From contig JAPVLO010000133.1 of assembly GCA_027257055.1 (NCBI GenBank), positions 1,860,001 through 1,924,000 on the forward strand: a stretch of DNA of 64,000 nucleotides, given 5' to 3'. Below the pieces are notes generated by a model. It was not told the origin of the DNA. It was given only the letters and a program-made list of their open reading frames with translations, and did not search any database. Shown here in pieces: positions 59,441 through 64,000 of the stretch. Position 1 is the stretch's first letter, and each line of letters begins with the position of its first letter. The DNA is from Cephalopachus bancanus. Its lineage: Eukaryota; Chordata; Mammalia; Primates; Tarsiidae. A program made the position numbers and the translations under genes.

Positions 59441-60609
59441 TCCTTATGCGAAATTCCTTATGCTAGTCAGACTGGTATTCGTGTCAGAGTCACTGTTTTT
59501 GAAGAGTCAATAACTGATTTGGCAAGCTGAATGTTTTCCTTTATAACTCTTCTATTAGATAACCTTTTCATTATATTCATTTTCACTGTTTTTTGTGACT
59601 ATTTTCCAATTTTCTTCTACTATACAAATCTAAAATAATTAAATTCATGTTTTTCTTCCATAACGTCATGTATTTTCATTTTGTATTTATATTTGGCACT
59701 AGTTATAAAACATTTTTATTAACTCATATATATTCTCTAGATAGTTCTATACAGTTTTTAAAAATAATTTGAATTTCCCTGTGCATTAAATTATTGACCT
59801 TCATAATCCCAACACATATAAATGCTATATTGAAAACACTTTGTCCCTGAATGTACAGGAACCTTATTCAGAAGATAGTTTTCCTTCTGTTTATATCATA
59901 TACATTTAATAATAATCAGAAACAGTATTATTCTCCTCTGATCTAATGAGAAATCTTTCCAATGCAATGAACACAAGAGTTAAACATTTTCAACTCTATC
60001 CCTCAACTTTGTATTTCCTCTGTTTCTTTTTGCTTGGCTGCATAATCAAAATTATGAATGGGCCTTATCTTTTAATACTCAGTAATATTTGACTTTAGAA
60101 GTATATTCAGCAGATTTCCTAGATCTTTTGTGTATGTCTGAAAGTAGGGTTGAGCACATGGTGAAGCAAAAAATGTTACCTAACTCAACTTCAAGTGAGC
60201 TATTCTGTAGTGGGATCATCCACTGCTTCAAAGCATCTCTGAATATCTATTATAATGTAAGAATTCACACCATTATGAAATCATGCTTGTGAATTTTAAG
60301 ACATTTTAGACAATGCAGTTAGAAATTGATAAAGGGATAGACACTTTATTGCTTATATGCCAATAACTAAATATGAGTGAGAATGAGAGAAGCAGAAATC
60401 AACACAGCAATATCTGGAAATAAACCAATTCTTGTTCTTTTCTGGCATAGCAGCTTATCTATTGTTTCTGTGTATTCCCTTTAAAATAAAATGTTTTTGG
60501 CAAGTCATATATGCCCTCTTCATTCTTGTTCTAGTTCATTAGTTGAGTTTCAGGTTATAGTTTACACACAGTAAGCAGAACTCTTCTCTAGAAATGTTCT
60601 TAACCGATT
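59441..60609. other. Unassigned AT-rich sequence
   Basis: No repeat or gene recognised. Confidence 0.45.
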
Positions 60610-63600
60610 CATTCTTTCTTTTTTTTAATCAATATTTTTTATTTTGATATTGTGGGGTACAGTTAAGGGTTAGGTATACAAATATGCTTCATTCAGGCCC
60701 CCTTGTTGATAACAGGTATCTCCCCGTCTCCAGCCAGATGTTTACTACCATTAGTCCCATCCCCCCCCATAGTTTCCCAACACTGTCAGTCATTTTCTTA
60801 TAGTAGTGCATTGGATGATCAAGGCCCACTATATGAGTGAGAATATGTGATACTCAGATCATTGTTTCTGTGAGAGGTCACTTAGTATTATAGACTCTAG
60901 CTCTATCCAGGTTGCTGCAAAATTCATGATTTTGTTCTTTTTTATGGCTGCATAGTATTCCATCATGTATATGTACCACATTTTTTTAATCCAGTCCTCT
61001 TTTGATGGACAACGTGGTTGGTTCCAGGTTCTTGCTATTGTGAACAATGCTGCAGTAAACATTCGGGTGCAGGTATCTTTTTTATAGAGTGACTTGAGTT
61101 CTTCAGGGTATATTCCCAGTAGGGGGATTGCAGGGTCATATGGGAGGTTGATGTTTGGAGCTTTTAGGAATTGCCACACTGTTTTCCACAGAGATTGCAC
61201 TAGTTTACACTCCCACCAACAGTGTAGGAGTGTTCCCTTTTCACCACACCCTCTCCAGCAGCTGTTATTTTTTGAGTTGTTGATAATTGCCATTCTGACT
61301 GGAGTTAGGTGGTATCTCAGTGTGGTTTTGATTTGCATCTCCCTGATGATTAATGAGGTTGAGCATTTCTTCATGTGTCTGTTGGCTGCTCGGATGTCCT
61401 CCTTTGTGAAGTGTCTGTTCATATCTTTTGCCCATTTTATAACGGGGTTGCTTGTTTTTTTCTTTTCAGCACGTTTGAGTTCCTTGTAGATCCAAGATGT
61501 TAAGCCTTTGTCAGACCTGGAGTTGGAAAATACTTTTTCCCAGTCTGTAGGCTGTCTTCTTGCTCTCTTGATGGTTTCTTTGGCTTTGCAGAAGCTTGTC
61601 AGTTTAATAAGGTCCCACTTGTCTATCTTATCCCTTATGGCTGTGGGTTTCATGTTTTGTTCAGGAATTGGATGCCAGTTCCAATTTCCATGAGGGTATG
61701 TCCTTCATTTTCTAAGGTTCTTATGGTTTGAGGTTTTACATTTAGGTCTCGTATCCATTTGGAGTTAATTTTTGTGTATGGGGATAGATAGGGGTCCTGT
61801 TTCAATCTTCTGCATGTGGTCAGCCAGTTTTCCCAGCGCCATTTACTGAATAAGTTCTCCCCTCCCCAGTGGTAGGTGGTGGAGGCTTTGTCGAAGATGA
61901 GTTGGTTGAGAAATTGAGGTCTTGCCTCTGGAATCTCAATTCTATTCCATTGGTCTATATGCCTGTTCGTATACCAATACCAAGCTGTTTTGATGATTGT
62001 GGCTTTATAGTAAAGTTTGAAGTCTGATAATGTGATACTACCTGCTTTGCTATTTTTGCTGAGGATTTTTCTGGCCATTCTTGGTCGTTTGTGTTTCCAT
62101 ATGAATTCCTGTGTTGTTTTTTCTAGGTCTGAGAAGAATGTTGCTGGTAATTTGATAGGTATTTCATTGAATCTGTAGATTGTCTTAGGTAAGATGGACA
62201 TCTTCACAATGTTGATTCTTCCAATCCATGAGCATGGGATATTTTTCCACTTGTTTGTGTCATCTTTGATTTCTTTGAGCAGAGTTTTATAGTTTTCAAT
62301 GTAAAGGTCTTTCACGTTTCTGGTTAGGAAGATGCCAAGGTATTTCACTATTTTTGTGGCTATTGTGAATGGAATTGTGCTTCTTATTTGGGTTTGTTTG
62401 TTTATTATTGGTATAAAGACGTGATTGTCTTTTGCACATTTATTTTATATCCTGAGACTTTGCTGAAGGAGGTTTTTGACAGATTCTCTTGGGTTTTCAA
62501 GGTATACGATCATGTCATCTGCAAAGAGAGATAATTTGACTTCCTCTTTCCCTATTTGGATACCCCTGATTGCCTTCTCTTCTCTGATTGCTCTAGCCAG
62601 GATTTCCAATGCTATATTGAACAGGAGGAGTGAGAGTGGGCATCCTTGTCTTGTTCCAGTTTTCACGGGAAATGGTTCCAATTTTTGTCTGTTTAGGTGT
62701 ATGCTGGCCGTGGGTTTCTCGTAGATGGCTTTTACTACTTTGAGGTATATTCCCTGTATGCCTAGATATTCAAGAGTTTTTATCAAGAAGGGGTGCTGGA
62801 TTTTATCAAAAACTTTTTCTGCATCTAACGATATAATCATGTGGTTTTTGTTTTGACATCTGTTGATGTATTTAATTGCATTTATGGTTTTGTGAATACT
62901 GAACCAGCCTTGCGTCTCAGGCATGAAGCCTACTTGGTCATAATGGATGATTTTTGAGATGTGCTGTTGAATGCGGTTTGCTAGGATCTTGTTGAGAATT
63001 TTAGCATCTATGTTCATCAAAGATATTGGCCTGTAGTTCCCTTTTTTTGTTGAATTTTTACCTGGCTTGGGTATCAATGTGATGTTAGCTACATAAAATG
63101 ATTTGGGGAGAGTTCCATCTTTCTCAATCGCCTGAAATAGCTTCAGGAGGATTGGAATCAGTTCCTCCTTAAATGTCTTGTAGAATTCTGCTGGAAAACC
63201 ATCTGGTCCAGGGCTTTTTTTTGTAGGTAGTTTTCTTATTACATAGTCAATTTCCTTGATTGTTATTGGTCTATTTAGGGTCTCAATTTCTTCTTGTTTC
63301 AACCTAGGCAGGTTGTGTGATGACAGAAAGTCCTCCATTTCCTTGAGGTTTTCAAGTTTGTTTCCATACAAGTGTACATAGTAGTCTCTGATGATCTTTT
63401 TTATTTCTTCAGGGTCAGATGTGACTTCATCTTTTGTGTTTCTGATTGTGCCTATTTGGGTTTTTTCTTTCTTTTTCTTGGTCAGTCTAGCTAGGGGACC
63501 ATCGATCTTGTTTATCCTTTCTAAGAACCAGCTTTTTGTTTCATTGATTTTTTGTATTGTCTTTTTGTCTTCTATGACCTGGATTTGGGCTTTTATTTTG

Positions 63601-64000
63601 GTGATCTGGATTCTTCTGCTGAAATTCGGGTTTTTGTGGTCTGGCTTTTCCAGCTTCCTTAGGTGGCTTTCTAGGCTATTAATTTGTGCTCCTTCCATTT
63701 TCTTTATGTGTGTTTGTAGGGATATAAATTCCCCTCTTACTGCAGCTTTTAAGGCATCCCAGAGATTTTGGTAAGATATTTCTTCATTTTCATTTGTTTC
63801 CAGGTATCTTTTGATCTCTGTTTTGATTTCATCATTGATCCAGAAGTTGTTTAGCATCATGCTGTTTAGTGACCATGTCTTTGTGGGTTTTGGTGGGACC
63901 TTGTTGGTGTTAATGTTTATTTTTATTCCACTGTGGTCCGAGAAGGTGCATGGTGGAATTTCGGTCCTTTTAAATTTGCTTATGCTTGATTTTTGGCCGA
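60610..64000 (-). mobile_element. Younger L1 retrotransposon, 3' half (runs off the window)
   Basis: Poly(A) tail (T-run at 60,618-60,629 on the plus strand), 3'UTR to 60,858, then ORF2 continuing past the window edge. It is closer to a coding state than the L1 at 40.8-47.3 kb, with frames of 264, 232 and at least 518 codons separated by few breaks. The 5' end, ORF1 and the distal target duplication lie beyond 64,000. Confidence 0.95.
60859..64000 (-). pseudogene. L1 ORF2, partial, few frame breaks
   Basis: Open without a stop from the window edge to 62,445: it includes the endonuclease motif SDHSGIK, the RT blocks [43 protein letters not shown] and GTRQGCPLS, and the catalytic [15 protein letters not shown] small deletion near 62,470 shifts frame. 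Coding resumes at 62,348 ([14 protein letters not shown] to [16 protein letters not shown]) and, after another shift near 61,650, runs to a TGA at 60,859 through the cysteine-rich [20 protein letters not shown] and zinc-knuckle residues are intact, but the frame breaks make the copy non-functional. Confidence 0.93.

Noticed and set aside
61094..61489. 131-codon plus-strand frame
   Set aside because: It is the antisense shadow of L1 ORF2, which reads with family-typical motifs on the minus strand. The plus-strand frames at 41,236, 42,058, 45,541, 62,476 and 63,391 are the same kind of artefact.

Overview
This window is non-coding DNA from a primate nuclear genome. I see no host protein-coding exon, no intact RNA gene, no CRISPR array and no bacterial feature. 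It is AT-rich intergenic or intronic sequence built largely from transposable elements of several ages. The open reading frames of any length lie mainly inside L1, Alu or hAT copies, or arise from simple repeats. Eleven dimeric 7SL-derived Alu elements place the sequence in primates. Ten of them share a non-human consensus (TGGCTCAGCCTG head, B box GGTTCGAGACC inside a GC-rich arm, right end GAGACTCCAACTC). They lack the arrangement I associate with lemur and loris Alus. Together with an L1 lineage that is recognisably primate but not human, this suggests a tarsier-like haplorhine. That species call is an inference.

Layout. 0-10 kb: three plus-strand Alus, GA-rich tracts, fragments of L1 and a TG/TA microsatellite in AT-rich unassigned sequence. 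10.5-12 kb: an antisense MLT1-type LTR followed by a probable class I LTR. 13.4-15.3 kb: two copies of a ~360-bp direct repeat flanking 1.15 kb. 15.5-17.2 kb: a decayed antisense L1 with an Alu inside. 18.4-18.8 kb: a GC-richer unidentified segment next to a CT microsatellite. 21.6-28 kb: an L1 3' end, several antisense L2 pieces, a solo ERVL-type LTR (26,676-27,332) and MER5A. 29-31 kb: two Alus and a MIR. 33.6-34.6 kb: an old L1 interrupted by a mariner with TA target duplications. 35.56-35.66 kb: a 73-bp polyadenylated retrocopy with 11-bp target duplications.

35.9-50.1 kb is a nested stack. Old L1 sequence carries a near-complete Charlie3-type hAT transposon (36,928-40,058, 8-bp target duplication), which itself carries two Alus. 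Next to it is an essentially full-length younger L1 (40,775-47,297, minus strand, 12-bp target duplication) with 5'UTR, ORF1, a 66-bp spacer and ORF2, all decayed. Beyond it old L1 sequence resumes and carries a microsatellite and another Alu. 50-60 kb: two Alus, L2 and MIR pieces and long unassigned AT-rich stretches. 60.6-64.0 kb: the 3' half of a second, less decayed L1 on the minus strand; its ORF2 stays open at the window edge.

No gene network can be described. The interest lies in insertion history: target-site duplications are readable for nearly every Alu, for the full-length L1, the hAT, the mariner and the short retrocopy, so relative ages can be ordered from sequence alone. I did not find a previously undescribed biological system. 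The most unusual points are the Alu lineage's tRNA-like B-box arm and the short polyadenylated retrocopy.
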